Below are positions 15,924 through 24,512 of a stretch of DNA of 64,000 nt, piece after piece. The notes under the pieces were generated by a model that saw nothing but the letters and a program-made list of their open reading frames with translations, was not told the DNA's origin and searched no databases. The position numbers and the translations under genes are program-made. Origin of the DNA: Gemmatimonadetes bacterium 2013_60CM_65_52 (GTDB lineage Bacteria; Gemmatimonadota; Gemmatimonadetes; Gemmatimonadales; Gemmatimonadaceae); the NCBI GenBank assembly GCA_002215645.1, contig NGFI01000012.1:1-64000 (forward strand), given 5' to 3'. Position 1 is the stretch's first letter. Each line of letters begins with the position of its first letter.

Positions 15924-16216
15924 GTGTATAGATGGGGCACGCCCACGTTGCTCGAACACCTCTTCGACCAGAACGGCAATAGGACCGCGATCGATGCGCG
16001 GCTTGGGATGAGCCGCCGGTTGATCTACCACTTGATCGAGACCGGGCAGCTTGATCGCGATCTCGCCGCGTCACCGCCGCACCGGGCGCGCATCCCTGCG
16101 GCGATATAACTTGAGCTTTACAAACCAATCATCACCGCGCCTCGAGACGACCCGAGGCTCTCGACGGTGCGACTGTTCGCCGAATGTCGCGCGGCGGGCT
16201 ACGACGGCTCCGGAAG
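15924..16216 (+). pseudogene. istA: N-terminal fragment of IS21 transposase IstA
   Basis: WGTPTLLEHLFDQNGNRTAI followed by LGMSRRLIYHLIETGQLDRD is the N-terminal helix-turn-helix of an IstA-type transposase. After a stop and shift near 16110 the match continues with LYKPIITA, then RLSTVRLFAECRAAGYDGS (to about 16216). The catalytic core and istB are absent here. It points opposite to the IS21 block at 12383-13382 and marks the right border of the island. Confidence 0.65.
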
Positions 16217-16493
16217 ACGGAGGGGAGCGAAGGCATCATGACGGGGGGCCTTCCCTACGAGATGATCATCGTCGGCATTCAGCCGTGAGCGAGGAATAGC
16301 TCACGTTCCAGGACGAGCCTGTAATTCCGTCGGGGACATCCAGCGCGATTCTCGGTGCCATTCCCCAGGCGTGAGGAGCGACCGGTTGTCAACAGAGCAT
16401 TGCGCACGCGGGGCGCAAGAGAGATCATACGATCATCGGCACCGAGGCCTGGTACGCTGCCGGGCCCTCCCCGCGCTCACTCTCCCGATCCCC

Positions 16494-17180
16494 GTGTCCA
16501 GCTCATCGGAATCTCCGGGTCATACGCCGGGCTCCTCCAGCCAGTTGCGCGTGCTGGTGGTCGACGACCAGCAGACCGTGCGCGCAGCCATCTCGGGACT
16601 GCTCGTGGCGCGGGGTTTCGACGTCGTCAGCGCAGGAACTGGCGAGAAGGCGTTAGAGCATCTACGCACCGAGTACTTCGACGTGATGCTCTGCGACGTG
16701 CGCATGCCCGGAATGCCGGGACTGGAGCTTCTTACGAACGCCCTCAACATCGAGCGCTCGTTGCCGGTGCTGATGCTCACGGCGGTAAACGATCTCGAGA
16801 CGGCGCGCGATGCGCTGGAACGGGGCGCCATGGATTATCTCACCAAGCCGATCGAGATGGACGAGCTCGATCAGGCGGTACGAAGCGCCGCGTACCACCG
16901 ACGCAGTGAGCTCAAGCGAAACAGCGGACCGCAGCCGGTCATTCCACAGATGGATTCGGGCGCAAGGCAGGTCGAGCTGGTCGGCGGCCCGCTCGATGCG
17001 CGCCGAGTTCGCGTGGAGGACGCGCGGTATCGTCTATGGGTGGTCATGCAGCCCGACGGGGAGCACGTATGGGCGTCGATCGACCCGCCCTCGAACCTCC
17101 CCGATGGAACGCGCCCCATCGGCTCGTACACCTTCTCGGCGGAGCATCAGGCGATGCACTGGACGCCGGAGCGGACCTGA
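16494..17180 (+). CDS. response regulator: receiver domain with an uncharacterised C-terminal domain
   Basis: I favour the GTG at 16494 (228 residues); an ATG at 16371 in frame adds 41 low-complexity residues. The receiver domain (about 15-135) is intact: LRVLVVDDQQTVRAAI gives the Asp pair, YFDVMLCDVRMPGMPG the phosphoacceptor Asp, PVLMLTAVND the Thr, and MDYLTKPIEMDEL the Lys. The C-terminal part (VELVGGPLDARRVRVEDARY onward) is a small beta-rich domain without a DNA-binding motif, possibly a protein-binding output module. No histidine kinase is adjacent. The gene converges on the amidohydrolase gene with only 4 bases between stops. Confidence 0.85.
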   Translation: MSSSSESPGHTPGSSSQLRVLVVDDQQTVRAAISGLLVARGFDVVSAGTGEKALEHLRTEYFDVMLCDVRMPGMPGLELLTNALNIERSLPVLMLTAVNDLETARDALERGAMDYLTKPIEMDELDQAVRSAAYHRRSELKRNSGPQPVIPQMDSGARQVELVGGPLDARRVRVEDARYRLWVVMQPDGEHVWASIDPPSNLPDGTRPIGSYTFSAEHQAMHWTPERT

Positions 17181-17184
17181 CGCG

Positions 17185-18414
17185 TTAACGCGCTGACGGC
17201 CGTTCGGGGAACGCGGCCTTGTAGACGCGACCTCCCTTCATCACGAAGACCACGCGTCTCAGCGCGGTGATGTCTCGACTGGGATCGCCGTCAACGGCGA
17301 TGAGGTCGGCCTGATATCCCGGCGCGATAGTACCCACGACGGTTCGCAGACCCATGGCGTCAGCGCTCAGCGACGTCGCCGATACGATGGCCGCCATGGC
17401 ATCCTGTCCGGCGTCACGAACGCGGCAGACGAGATCCTCCGCGTTCCGCCCATGCGCGCCGGCGACGGCGTCCGTTCCAAAGACGAGCTTGAGGCCACGA
17501 GTGCGCGCTGCCATGCGCACGACACTCACGGCGGTGGGGAGCGCGCGCTCCATCGCCGCGAAGCCGGCGGCGTTGTAGTTGCCGATGCCCTCGTATTTCG
17601 GCCGGTTGTCGAGATAGTTGCGGAACACGAGTGCGCACTGCGGGTCGAATGCCGTTCCGTTCTGCGCCATGAGATCCAGCACGTCCTGTGTGGCAAACAC
17701 GCCGTGCTCGATCTGCGTGCACCCCGCTTGCGTCGCGGCACGCATCGATTCGGGACTATGGGCATGCACCATCGTTCGAAGCCCGATCGCCTTGGCCTCG
17801 CCGCAGGCGGCTTTGAGCTGTTCGTCGCTCCAGGTTTGCCGCCCGCCTTCGCGAATGCTCGCGGACGCAAAGATCTTGACGAAATCCGCGCCATCGAGGC
17901 GCCGGTGTCGCACGAGCGCGCGGATGGAGTCGGGCGTCAGCTCGGGATCGACGAGCGGCTCGAGCGACGTGAGAATCCGCGGGCCCGGAATGACGCCCCG
18001 AGCGATGGCATCGCGAAGAGGAAGATCGGCCACGGCGCCCGGACTCGCGATGGTCGTAAAACCGGCCATGAGCGTCGCGTAGGCGTTGCCCGCGCCGGCG
18101 AGCGTCTCGTCCGCAGGTGCTTCCCCGTCACCGGCGGTGTGCAGGCGCCCACTTCTATTGAAGTGCCAAATGATGTGCGAATGCAGGTCGATGAGGCCCG
18201 GAAGAACCGTGTACTTCGACAGGTCATAGGTGATCGGGGCACCGGAGACGGGGCGCAATACAGCGATCTTGTCGCCCGTCACCGTGATGAAGGTGTTCAT
18301 CGAGTAGCCGCCGCGTCCATCGATCAGGCGGCCGGCCTTGATGACGACGGCCGCCTGTTGCGCGATCAGCGGCGTGGCACAGACGAGCGCGGCGAAGGAG
18401 GACAGTAGACGCAT
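17185..18414 (-). CDS. secreted amidohydrolase (metal-dependent, imidazolonepropionase/Xaa-Pro dipeptidase-like)
   Basis: The ATG at 18414 gives a signal peptide (MRLLSSFAALVCATPLIAQQ) and 409 residues; the reading frame stays open far upstream but that is overlap with the T2SS genes. Amidohydrolase landmarks are clear: the N-terminal beta sandwich VVIKAGRLIDGRGG, LPGLIDLHSHI with the metal-binding HxH, VKIFAS with the bridging Lys, the His of TMVHAHSPESM, TQIEHGVFAT with the next His, and LVFGTDAVAG with the catalytic Asp. Such secreted enzymes usually cleave dipeptides or cyclic amides in the periplasm. Substrate cannot be read from the sequence. It is divergent from the T2SS operon, separated by about 120 bases. 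Confidence 0.88.
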   Translation of the reverse strand: MRLLSSFAALVCATPLIAQQAAVVIKAGRLIDGRGGYSMNTFITVTGDKIAVLRPVSGAPITYDLSKYTVLPGLIDLHSHIIWHFNRSGRLHTAGDGEAPADETLAGAGNAYATLMAGFTTIASPGAVADLPLRDAIARGVIPGPRILTSLEPLVDPELTPDSIRALVRHRRLDGADFVKIFASASIREGGRQTWSDEQLKAACGEAKAIGLRTMVHAHSPESMRAATQAGCTQIEHGVFATQDVLDLMAQNGTAFDPQCALVFRNYLDNRPKYEGIGNYNAAGFAAMERALPTAVSVVRMAARTRGLKLVFGTDAVAGAHGRNAEDLVCRVRDAGQDAMAAIVSATSLSADAMGLRTVVGTIAPGYQADLIAVDGDPSRDITALRRVVFVMKGGRVYKAAFPERPSAR

Positions 18415-18534
18415 CGGGGGACGTCTCGGGTTCTGGCACGTCTCGGAGCAAGACGCCAGCTTATCCCATGGCAGGACGATCCGTCCAGAGCCATCCCGCA
18501 GACGTCCAACGCGGACATTGTCCGGCAGGCCAGC

Positions 18535-18999
18535 ATGACCCCCATTCAACGGAGCTCGCGGCGACGCGCACGACCGATCGATCATGGCTTCACGCTGATC
18601 GAGGTGCTCGTCGTGGTCGTCATCATCGCGGTGTTGGCGTCGCTCGTGGCGCCAAATGTCTTTCGCCACGTGGACACCGCAAAGCGCGTGACGGCGGAGG
18701 CGCAAATCGCGTCGCTGAGCGCGGCACTCGACGCATATCGTCTCGACAACGGCCGCTATCCGACCACCGAGCAGGGGCTGAACGCTCTCTGGATGACGCC
18801 GGCCAATGAGCCACGGCCGACGAACTGGCGTGGCCCGTATCTCCGTCAGCCGGTTCCCGCAGATCCATGGGGCGCTCCCTACGTGTACAAAGCGCCCGGC
18901 GACCATCTTCCGACCGGCTTCGATCTGTCGTCGCTCGGCGCCGACGGACAGCGGGGCGGCACCGGCGAAGCGGCCGACATCACGAACTGGAAGCCCTGA
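18535..18999 (+). CDS. gspG: type II secretion major pseudopilin GspG
   Basis: The 154-residue protein has a basic 18-residue leader and the prepilin peptidase site HG-FTLIE, with cleavage before Phe19 and the conserved Glu at mature position 5, followed by a long hydrophobic helix. The C-terminal part has the GspG signature: RYPTTEQGLNALW, GPYLRQPVPADPWGAPYVYK, and SLGADGQRGGTGEAADITNW, which carries the calcium-site loop. It assembles into the T2SS pseudopilus. It is the first gene of the operon, directly before gspF with a 6-base gap. Confidence 0.95.
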   Translation: MTPIQRSSRRRARPIDHGFTLIEVLVVVVIIAVLASLVAPNVFRHVDTAKRVTAEAQIASLSAALDAYRLDNGRYPTTEQGLNALWMTPANEPRPTNWRGPYLRQPVPADPWGAPYVYKAPGDHLPTGFDLSSLGADGQRGGTGEAADITNWKP

Positions 19000-19005
19000 C
19001 CTACC

Positions 19006-20211
19006 GTGGCGCTTCTCCGCTACCGGGCACTCACACGGGACGGCACCCGCGAGGCAGGCACGATGGAAGGGCCGACGAGTGACGCGGTAACATCCGCGCT
19101 GCGGTCGCGCGGCCTGATCGTCCTCGAGGTGACGCCCGCCGGAGCATCGCCCGGACGATTCTACAAGCGGGCCAGCGGCGCGGACCTGACGGAATTCACG
19201 CGCGCTTTCAGTGCACTGCTCCCAGCCGGTCTGCCACTGGCCCGGGCGCTGAGCGTCGCGCGCGACATCGTGCCTTCCGCGATGCAGGCACCGCTCGCCG
19301 ACGTTCATACGCGAGTGGAGCGCGGCGTTGCACTCTCGGACGCATTTGCCGCGCATCCGGACGTGTTTCCCGCCTCGTATGTGGGATTGGTCCGGGCGGG
19401 TGAGCGGTCCGGCAATCTCAACGAGTCCATGCGCCGGCTGGCGGACGCACTCGAGCGCGACCAAGCGTTGCGTTCCCGATTGCTGACAGCAGCGATCTAT
19501 CCCGCGCTGCTGGCGCTCGTCGGAGGCGCCGCCATCCTGGTGCTCCTCATGGTGGTGCTGCCGCGCTTCGGGGCGCTGTTTGCCTCATCGGGAAGCGCAC
19601 TCCCCACCTCCACGGCCGTGGTGCTCGCTGTCTCGGCGGCGTTGCGCGCACATGTGGTATCGGTGTCGATTGTTGTCATCCTCTTCATGAGCTTCAGTGT
19701 GTGGCTGGCCGTGGCGGATGACGCGGCAGCGGGGCGCTCGCGCCTGCTTCTTTCGATGCCGTTGGCGAACCGGCTCTATCGAGAGGCGCTCGCCGCGCGC
19801 GCGGCGCGGCTGATCGCAATACTACTCGGCGGCGGGGCGCCATTCATCACCGCGCTGGACGATGCAGCAAAATCGCTTGGCGATCCGGCGGCTCAACAGG
19901 AGATTTTGCGCGTCCGCGCGCGTGTGCGCGAGGGCAGCAGTCCCGCAGCCGCCCTTGCGGAAGGCTCTCTCTTTCCGCCACTCCTCGCCCGATTAGTAGC
20001 AGCCGGAGAAGAATCGAGTCAGCTCGAGAGTTTCTTCTCGAAGGCCGCCGATCTCTTCGAGGAGCGATCGACCCGCTCCGCCGCGCGGTTCATGGCATTT
20101 GCGGAGCCCGGTCTGATCGTCGCGTTTGGTCTGGTCGTGGGTGTGATCGCACTCGCGCTCGTTCAGGCGATCTACGGTATCAACGTGGCGCCCACCCGCG
20201 CATTGCGATGA
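19006..20211 (+). CDS. gspF: type II secretion inner-membrane platform protein GspF
   Basis: Starts at GTG 19006; 401 residues. The N-terminal YRALTRDGTREAGTMEG is the usual cytoplasmic start, followed by two T2SSF domains (about 65-190 and 265-390), each ending in membrane segments: FTRAFSALLPAGLPLARALS...VGLVRAGERSGNL in the first and RLVAAGEESSQLESFF in the second. Three or four hydrophobic helices are visible. It is the platform that couples the ATPase GspE to the pseudopilus. Its stop overlaps the gspH start (ATGA at 20208-20211), indicating translational coupling. Confidence 0.95.
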   Translation: MALLRYRALTRDGTREAGTMEGPTSDAVTSALRSRGLIVLEVTPAGASPGRFYKRASGADLTEFTRAFSALLPAGLPLARALSVARDIVPSAMQAPLADVHTRVERGVALSDAFAAHPDVFPASYVGLVRAGERSGNLNESMRRLADALERDQALRSRLLTAAIYPALLALVGGAAILVLLMVVLPRFGALFASSGSALPTSTAVVLAVSAALRAHVVSVSIVVILFMSFSVWLAVADDAAAGRSRLLLSMPLANRLYREALAARAARLIAILLGGGAPFITALDDAAKSLGDPAAQQEILRVRARVREGSSPAAALAEGSLFPPLLARLVAAGEESSQLESFFSKAADLFEERSTRSAARFMAFAEPGLIVAFGLVVGVIALALVQAIYGINVAPTRALR

Positions 20212-20645
20212 CGGAGCACGGATCGGGCTTCACCCTGATCGAGCTGCTGGTGGTCCTTGCGTTGCTCGCGATCACGAGTGCCGCCGCAGTTCCGGCGCTG
20301 CTTCAGGAGCGACACGAAACTGCGGAGCGCCGGCTCGTGCGCGATGTGGCGGGGCTTCTTGCGACGACGCGCGATCTGGCGCGCACGACGGGCCGGTCTG
20401 CCACCTTCGTCCTGGCCCCCACCGAGCAGCGCTACTGGATCACATCGGGCGATTCGACGGCGGCAGGAATCCTCTCGATGCCGGAGGACGCGCGGGTGGT
20501 ACGTCCGACGACGGCTCGTGTCTCCTGCTCGTTCGCCGCGGATGGCCAGGCCACACCGTGTGCGCTCACGGTGCGGGGAACAGGTGAACACACCATTCTC
20601 GTGAATGTGTGGAGCGGCGAGATCGCCGTGCGCGATGCGCGTTAG
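20208..20645 (+). CDS. gspH: type II secretion minor pseudopilin GspH
   Basis: The 145-residue protein has a short leader and prepilin site SG-FTLIELLV with Glu at mature position 5 and a hydrophobic helix. The globular part has SATFVLAPTEQRYWIT and CALTVRGTGEHTILVN, typical of GspH/FimT. It begins at an ATGA overlap with gspF and itself overlaps gspI by 11 bases. It is a minor subunit of the pseudopilus tip. Confidence 0.88.
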   Translation: MTEHGSGFTLIELLVVLALLAITSAAAVPALLQERHETAERRLVRDVAGLLATTRDLARTTGRSATFVLAPTEQRYWITSGDSTAAGILSMPEDARVVRPTTARVSCSFAADGQATPCALTVRGTGEHTILVNVWSGEIAVRDAR

Positions 20646-21030
20646 TCCACGGAAGGCCGGCTTCGCACTCCTGGAGGCCGTGGTAGCGCTCGCGATCATC
20701 GCGCTCGTGTGCGTGAGTGTTCTGGGTGCGTACGGAGGTGCGCTACGCGCGGACGCCAGCGCAGCAAGTCGTCTGCCCATGGCGTCGCTTGCGACCGAGC
20801 GGCTGTCGGTGCTCGATCTGAATCTCGCCACTCTGGATCATTTGTCCGACTCGCTCGTGCATGGGCAGTTTCCGCCGCCATACGACGGTGTGCACTGGGA
20901 GGTGGTGGCGCGGCGCGTGCCGGGAATGGACAATCTCTTCGACATCGTCGTGCGTGTCGATGATGGACATGCGGAATTCGTCCTCCGAACTCGCCGCTAT
21001 CGTCCGACACTCGCCGGAGCCATCTCGTGA
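20635..21030 (+). CDS. gspI: type II secretion minor pseudopilin GspI
   Basis: I take the ATG at 20635 (MRVSPRKAG-FALLEAVVALA), inside the end of gspH, giving 131 residues. An upstream start at 20605 would put ten extra residues before the leader. The prepilin site has Gly-Phe with Glu at position 5 and a hydrophobic helix. The rest (LATERLSVLDLN...HWEVVARRVPGMDNLFDIVVRV) fits GspI, which nucleates the pseudopilus tip with J and K. The stop overlaps the gspJ GTG start by four bases. Confidence 0.88.
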   Translation: MRVSPRKAGFALLEAVVALAIIALVCVSVLGAYGGALRADASAASRLPMASLATERLSVLDLNLATLDHLSDSLVHGQFPPPYDGVHWEVVARRVPGMDNLFDIVVRVDDGHAEFVLRTRRYRPTLAGAIS

Positions 21031-21659
21031 GCATTCATCGTTCGTCGCGATCTGGCATGACGCTCCTCGAAGTAATCGTCGCGCTCAGCGTCACCGCGAC
21101 CGCGCTGGCAGCCGGCGCCGGCACGCTCGGCTTTCTCAGCGATCGACAGGCGACATCCGCCGGGCCGGCGCTCGCGTCGGCACACGCAGTGCGTACGTCG
21201 CTGCGAAATTGGTTGGCTGCTGCGACACTGACCACCGAAGGAGACGCAGAGCTTCGCGGCGTGCACGCGAGCCTTGGAGGGGACGCCAGCGCAGCAAGCA
21301 AGGACGAGTTGACGTTTCTAACGCGCGCCACGACGCCGCTTGGCTCAACCGGCACGATCGTTCACCTGTACGTCATTGGAGGAGCGGACTCGCTTCGCGG
21401 CATCGTCGCCGAGCTTCGGCCGTGGCGCAGCGCGGGCTCCTCGATGGTCATTCCGCTCGCGACGGACGCAATCGGCCTTCGCATTCGCTATCTGTCCAGC
21501 ACCGCTGCACAGGGCGACTGGCGCACGGACTGGGTGACGAGGAACGTTCTGCCGGCGGCATTCAGGCTGGAGGCGCAATTTCCGTCGCTGGATCAACCAT
21601 CATCGGCGCGGGCGCTCCTTGCGGTGCCCATCACTGTCGTACTGGCGGAACGTCGATGA
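21027..21659 (+). CDS. gspJ: type II secretion minor pseudopilin GspJ
   Basis: Starts at GTG 21027 in a GTGA overlap with gspI; 210 residues. The leader ends RSSRSG-MTLLEVIVALSVTA, a prepilin peptidase site with Met at mature position 1 and Glu at 5. The larger globular domain (about 40-210) includes LRIRYLSSTAAQGDWRTDW, in line with GspJ. The stop overlaps the gspK ATG at 21656. Confidence 0.85.
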   Translation: MSIHRSSRSGMTLLEVIVALSVTATALAAGAGTLGFLSDRQATSAGPALASAHAVRTSLRNWLAAATLTTEGDAELRGVHASLGGDASAASKDELTFLTRATTPLGSTGTIVHLYVIGGADSLRGIVAELRPWRSAGSSMVIPLATDAIGLRIRYLSSTAAQGDWRTDWVTRNVLPAAFRLEAQFPSLDQPSSARALLAVPITVVLAERR

Positions 21660-22606
21660 GACGGCGCGAGGGTTTCGCATTGATGGCCGCGCTGTGGCTC
21701 GTGGTGCTCCTTGGAGTGATGGGCTATGAGCTGTCCGCGCTCTCGCGCACTCGGCGCCTGGCTATCGTGAATGCGCTCGAAAAGGCGCAGGGCGACGGGG
21801 CAGCGGATGCAATGGTCGAAACGGTGCGCGCTCTGCTCGAGCGTCGTCTCGCGAATCCCGGAGAAACGACGTTGCGCATGCGCGATGCACGGCTCGATCC
21901 GTGGGGCGACCTCGCATCCATCGCGACCGACTCGCTGTCGCTCGGCGAAGAGCGCGCGATCGCGCACGTATACGATGCGTCCTCACGCCTACAGATCAAC
22001 AAGGCAACGGAAGGCGACCTTCGGCGCCTGTTCATCGCGGTACATGTGGACGCCGATCTGGCCATGCGATTGGCGCAGCGCATCCTCGACTGGCGCGACG
22101 CGGACGATGTCCGCCGCGTGAACGGTGCAGAGCGTGACGACTACCTCATGGCTGGCGCGAGAGTCCTACCCTCCAACGCTGACTTTCGTGATCCGGCGGA
22201 GTTGCGGAATGTCGAGGGCATGACTCCCGAGCTGCTAGCACGCATCTCGCCGCTCGTGACCACTCGCGGCAGCGGCACGATCAACGCGAACTCCGCGTCC
22301 CGTGAAGTTCTGTTGTCGCTGCCGGGGTTCAGCGACGAGGCCGCAGCGGTCGTCATCAGAGCGCGGCAGAACCGGTCCCCACTTCGCTCGCTCGACGAGC
22401 TGACGAAACAGCTCTCGGGAGGTGGCGGGAACGCGATTGCCGATGCCATGAGCGAGCTGAATTCACGCTTGAGCTTCGACACACGCGAAGTCGCAGTCGA
22501 CGTCGAAGGATGGGTTGACGGAAGCCCGGTACGTTCGCGATTCAGCGCGGTGTACGAGCGAACGGGTGACGCGGTTCTCGTGAAGTGGAGAGGGACCGAG
22601 CCGTGA
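21656..22606 (+). CDS. gspK: type II secretion minor pseudopilin GspK
   Basis: The ATG at 21656 overlaps the gspJ stop. The 316-residue product begins MRRREG-FALMAALWLVVLLG: it has the prepilin helix but lacks Glu at position 5, the known hallmark of GspK. The large domain has QINKATEGDLRRLF, RILDWRDADDVRR, and INANSASREVLLSLPGFSDE, the helix-hairpin-type GspK region. It caps the pseudopilus tip. A reading frame that stays open further upstream is overlap with gspI and gspJ, not coding. Confidence 0.9.
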   Translation: MRRREGFALMAALWLVVLLGVMGYELSALSRTRRLAIVNALEKAQGDGAADAMVETVRALLERRLANPGETTLRMRDARLDPWGDLASIATDSLSLGEERAIAHVYDASSRLQINKATEGDLRRLFIAVHVDADLAMRLAQRILDWRDADDVRRVNGAERDDYLMAGARVLPSNADFRDPAELRNVEGMTPELLARISPLVTTRGSGTINANSASREVLLSLPGFSDEAAAVVIRARQNRSPLRSLDELTKQLSGGGGNAIADAMSELNSRLSFDTREVAVDVEGWVDGSPVRSRFSAVYERTGDAVLVKWRGTEP

Positions 22607-23928
22607 CAAAGGGCGAGACTGGCGCGTTGGGAATCGCGCTCGACGGCACCTCACTCACGGCCGCATGGCGTCGCGCCAGCACCGAATGGAGCGAGACCAG
22701 CATCACGTGCGATGCGACGACAGGGTCGATTGCACGTACTCTTGCCACGCTCACCGATGAAGTGCCCGCGCCGCGTGACGTGCGCGTCACATTGCTTCGC
22801 CCGCTGGCACAGACGCGCACCGTCGAGCTGCCACGGTCATCGCGTACGCAAATCGAGCGAGTGCTGGAGCGCGACTGGACAAGATACATCGTCGGTTTTC
22901 GCGCGACGCCGCATACCGCGGCTGCCAGGCGGGTCGCTACCAATCGCTGGTCCGTCGCCTTCGCGCCAACCGATGTGCTGGAGGCGATCCTGATATCGTG
23001 CCGGGAGCTGGGCTGGCCTGCACCGCTGATACAGACGGCGGATGTGGTGCTTGCCAGCATCATTCGCGAGCGCGGCGAAAGCGGCTCGGAACCCGCATGC
23101 GCAATTGTTTGCGACGACACGGGAGCGACTGATGGAGTAATAGCTCGTGGAAGCGAACCATGGGTTGGGCGGCGCTTTTTCCCAAACGCTGGCGCACACG
23201 ACGTCCAGGAGTTCGCGTGGGACGGCCTTCGGTATGCCGGACCTACGGAATCTCAGATGCCAATCGTGCTTCTTGGTGCGGCGACAACTATCACAGAGGT
23301 GGCTGCCAAGCTGAATCCCACCGACTTTCGCGTTCGCATGCTGCCTGTAAACGTGAGAGATGCGCCTGCCGCGTTCGCCGCCACGGGTACGCTGGCCCAG
23401 CCTATACTGAGGCTACTTCCTCCTGGGGCGGTCAGGGAACGTGCGCGTCATGCTCGCAAGCTGACGGCATGGCTCGTTGCGGCCTCGATCATGGTCCTCG
23501 TCACCGGCTTGGGCGTAGAGCGGGCGGGCATTCGGCGTCAGCTCGAGGCCATTCAACGCACACGCGCAGACATTGGCACGCCAGTACAACAAGCACTAGG
23601 GTCTCGAGCAGCGCTGGAGTCATCCGTCGAAGCAGCGACCGCGCTCGCGGCACACGAGCGCTCGCGAGCGGGAACCAGCAGCCTCCTCGCTGCAATCGTA
23701 ACGGTGCTGCCACCCGGAACGGCGCTCACAATCCTCGCCATTTCAGGAGACAGCGTCACGGTGGAGGGCGAGAGTGCGCGCGGCGCGGCGGTGTACGACG
23801 CGATTCGGCGAGTCAAGGGCATCTCCAGCGTCCGGTTATCGGCGCCACTCAGGCAGGAGCGAGCTGTCGGCGACATATCTGTCGAGCACTTCGCGTTCAC
23901 GGCGCGATCTCAGAGTCCGGCGCAGTGA
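22603..23928 (+). CDS. gspL: type II secretion assembly protein GspL-like (PilM-like plus PilN-like)
   Basis: GTG at 22603 (GTGA overlap with gspK) gives 441 residues; another GTG lies 18 bases upstream. Residues 1-280 look like the cytoplasmic actin-like part of GspL/PilM (LGIALDGTSLTAAWRR, RTQIERVLERDWTRYI). One membrane helix follows (about 288-305, AWLVAASIMVLVTGLG). The periplasmic end has a coiled coil and a ferredoxin-like domain (TALTILAISGDSVTVEGESA) like PilN. GspL links the ATPase to the inner-membrane platform. The sequence is diverged from proteobacterial GspL; assignment rests on topology and operon position. Confidence 0.75.
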   Translation: MTKGETGALGIALDGTSLTAAWRRASTEWSETSITCDATTGSIARTLATLTDEVPAPRDVRVTLLRPLAQTRTVELPRSSRTQIERVLERDWTRYIVGFRATPHTAAARRVATNRWSVAFAPTDVLEAILISCRELGWPAPLIQTADVVLASIIRERGESGSEPACAIVCDDTGATDGVIARGSEPWVGRRFFPNAGAHDVQEFAWDGLRYAGPTESQMPIVLLGAATTITEVAAKLNPTDFRVRMLPVNVRDAPAAFAATGTLAQPILRLLPPGAVRERARHARKLTAWLVAASIMVLVTGLGVERAGIRRQLEAIQRTRADIGTPVQQALGSRAALESSVEAATALAAHERSRAGTSSLLAAIVTVLPPGTALTILAISGDSVTVEGESARGAAVYDAIRRVKGISSVRLSAPLRQERAVGDISVEHFAFTARSQSPAQ

Positions 23929-24512
23929 CGACCATGGCAGCTCCGGAGCGGCAGGGTTTACGCGCTCGCGACCGCCGAGCCATCACGCTTGGCGCAATCG
24001 TTCTCGTGATGGTGCTCGGCTATGCGAAGATCATTCGTCCGTTGCGCACCGATATTGCGCACGATCGTGAAGCTTTGCATGAGCAGCGAGGGCTTCTCGC
24101 CAGGGAGAGAGCACTCATCGCTCGAGCGCCAACACTACCGGCGGCGCGTCGCGACGTGGAGCAGGCACTCTCCGCGGAACAAACGCGGCTCTTCAGCGGC
24201 GATTCCGTCGCGGCGACGTCCGAGTTGAGCGGGTTCGTGGCCGACGTCGCGCGAGCGACGGGAGTAACGCTGACCAGCCTGGAGGGACGCGCACCTGCAG
24301 GGGCGGGCGGCGTCTACCGCATAGGCGCCGACCTGAGAGGCGAGGGAGCCTGGCGACAGGTGCTCACGTTCATTCGCGCACTGGAGTCGTCATCGCGATT
24401 GATCGAAGTCACGTCGATCCGAATCGAGCGAGGCCCGCGAGGCGGACCATTGGGCGGTGCGGCACTGCTGCTGACCGCCAGCATTACGGGATATGCAAGG
24501 GGGGGCCGATGA
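23925..24512 (+). CDS. gspM: type II secretion assembly protein GspM-like (PilO-like)
   Basis: GTG at 23925 overlaps the gspL stop; ATG 23934 is the alternative. The 195-residue protein has a short cytoplasmic tail, one membrane helix (about 20-38, ITLGAIVLVMVLGYAKII), a coiled coil (HDREALHEQRGLLARERALI), and a periplasmic ferredoxin-like domain ending LIEVTSIRIERGPRGG. This is the GspM/PilO layout, partner of GspL. It overlaps the next gene by ATGA. Confidence 0.72.
   Translation: MTTMAAPERQGLRARDRRAITLGAIVLVMVLGYAKIIRPLRTDIAHDREALHEQRGLLARERALIARAPTLPAARRDVEQALSAEQTRLFSGDSVAATSELSGFVADVARATGVTLTSLEGRAPAGAGGVYRIGADLRGEGAWRQVLTFIRALESSSRLIEVTSIRIERGPRGGPLGGAALLLTASITGYARGGR

Noticed and set aside
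15723-16031. Minus-strand frame over the IS21 end region
   Set aside because: Low-complexity product antisense to the recognisable IstA N-terminus and its end repeats.
18415-19464. Upstream extension of the amidohydrolase frame on the minus strand
   Set aside because: It covers gspG and part of gspF antisense, is Arg/His-rich, and lies before a perfect signal peptide start at 18414.
20861-21655. Upstream extension of the gspK frame
   Set aside because: It overlaps gspI and gspJ and would bury the prepilin leader inside the protein.
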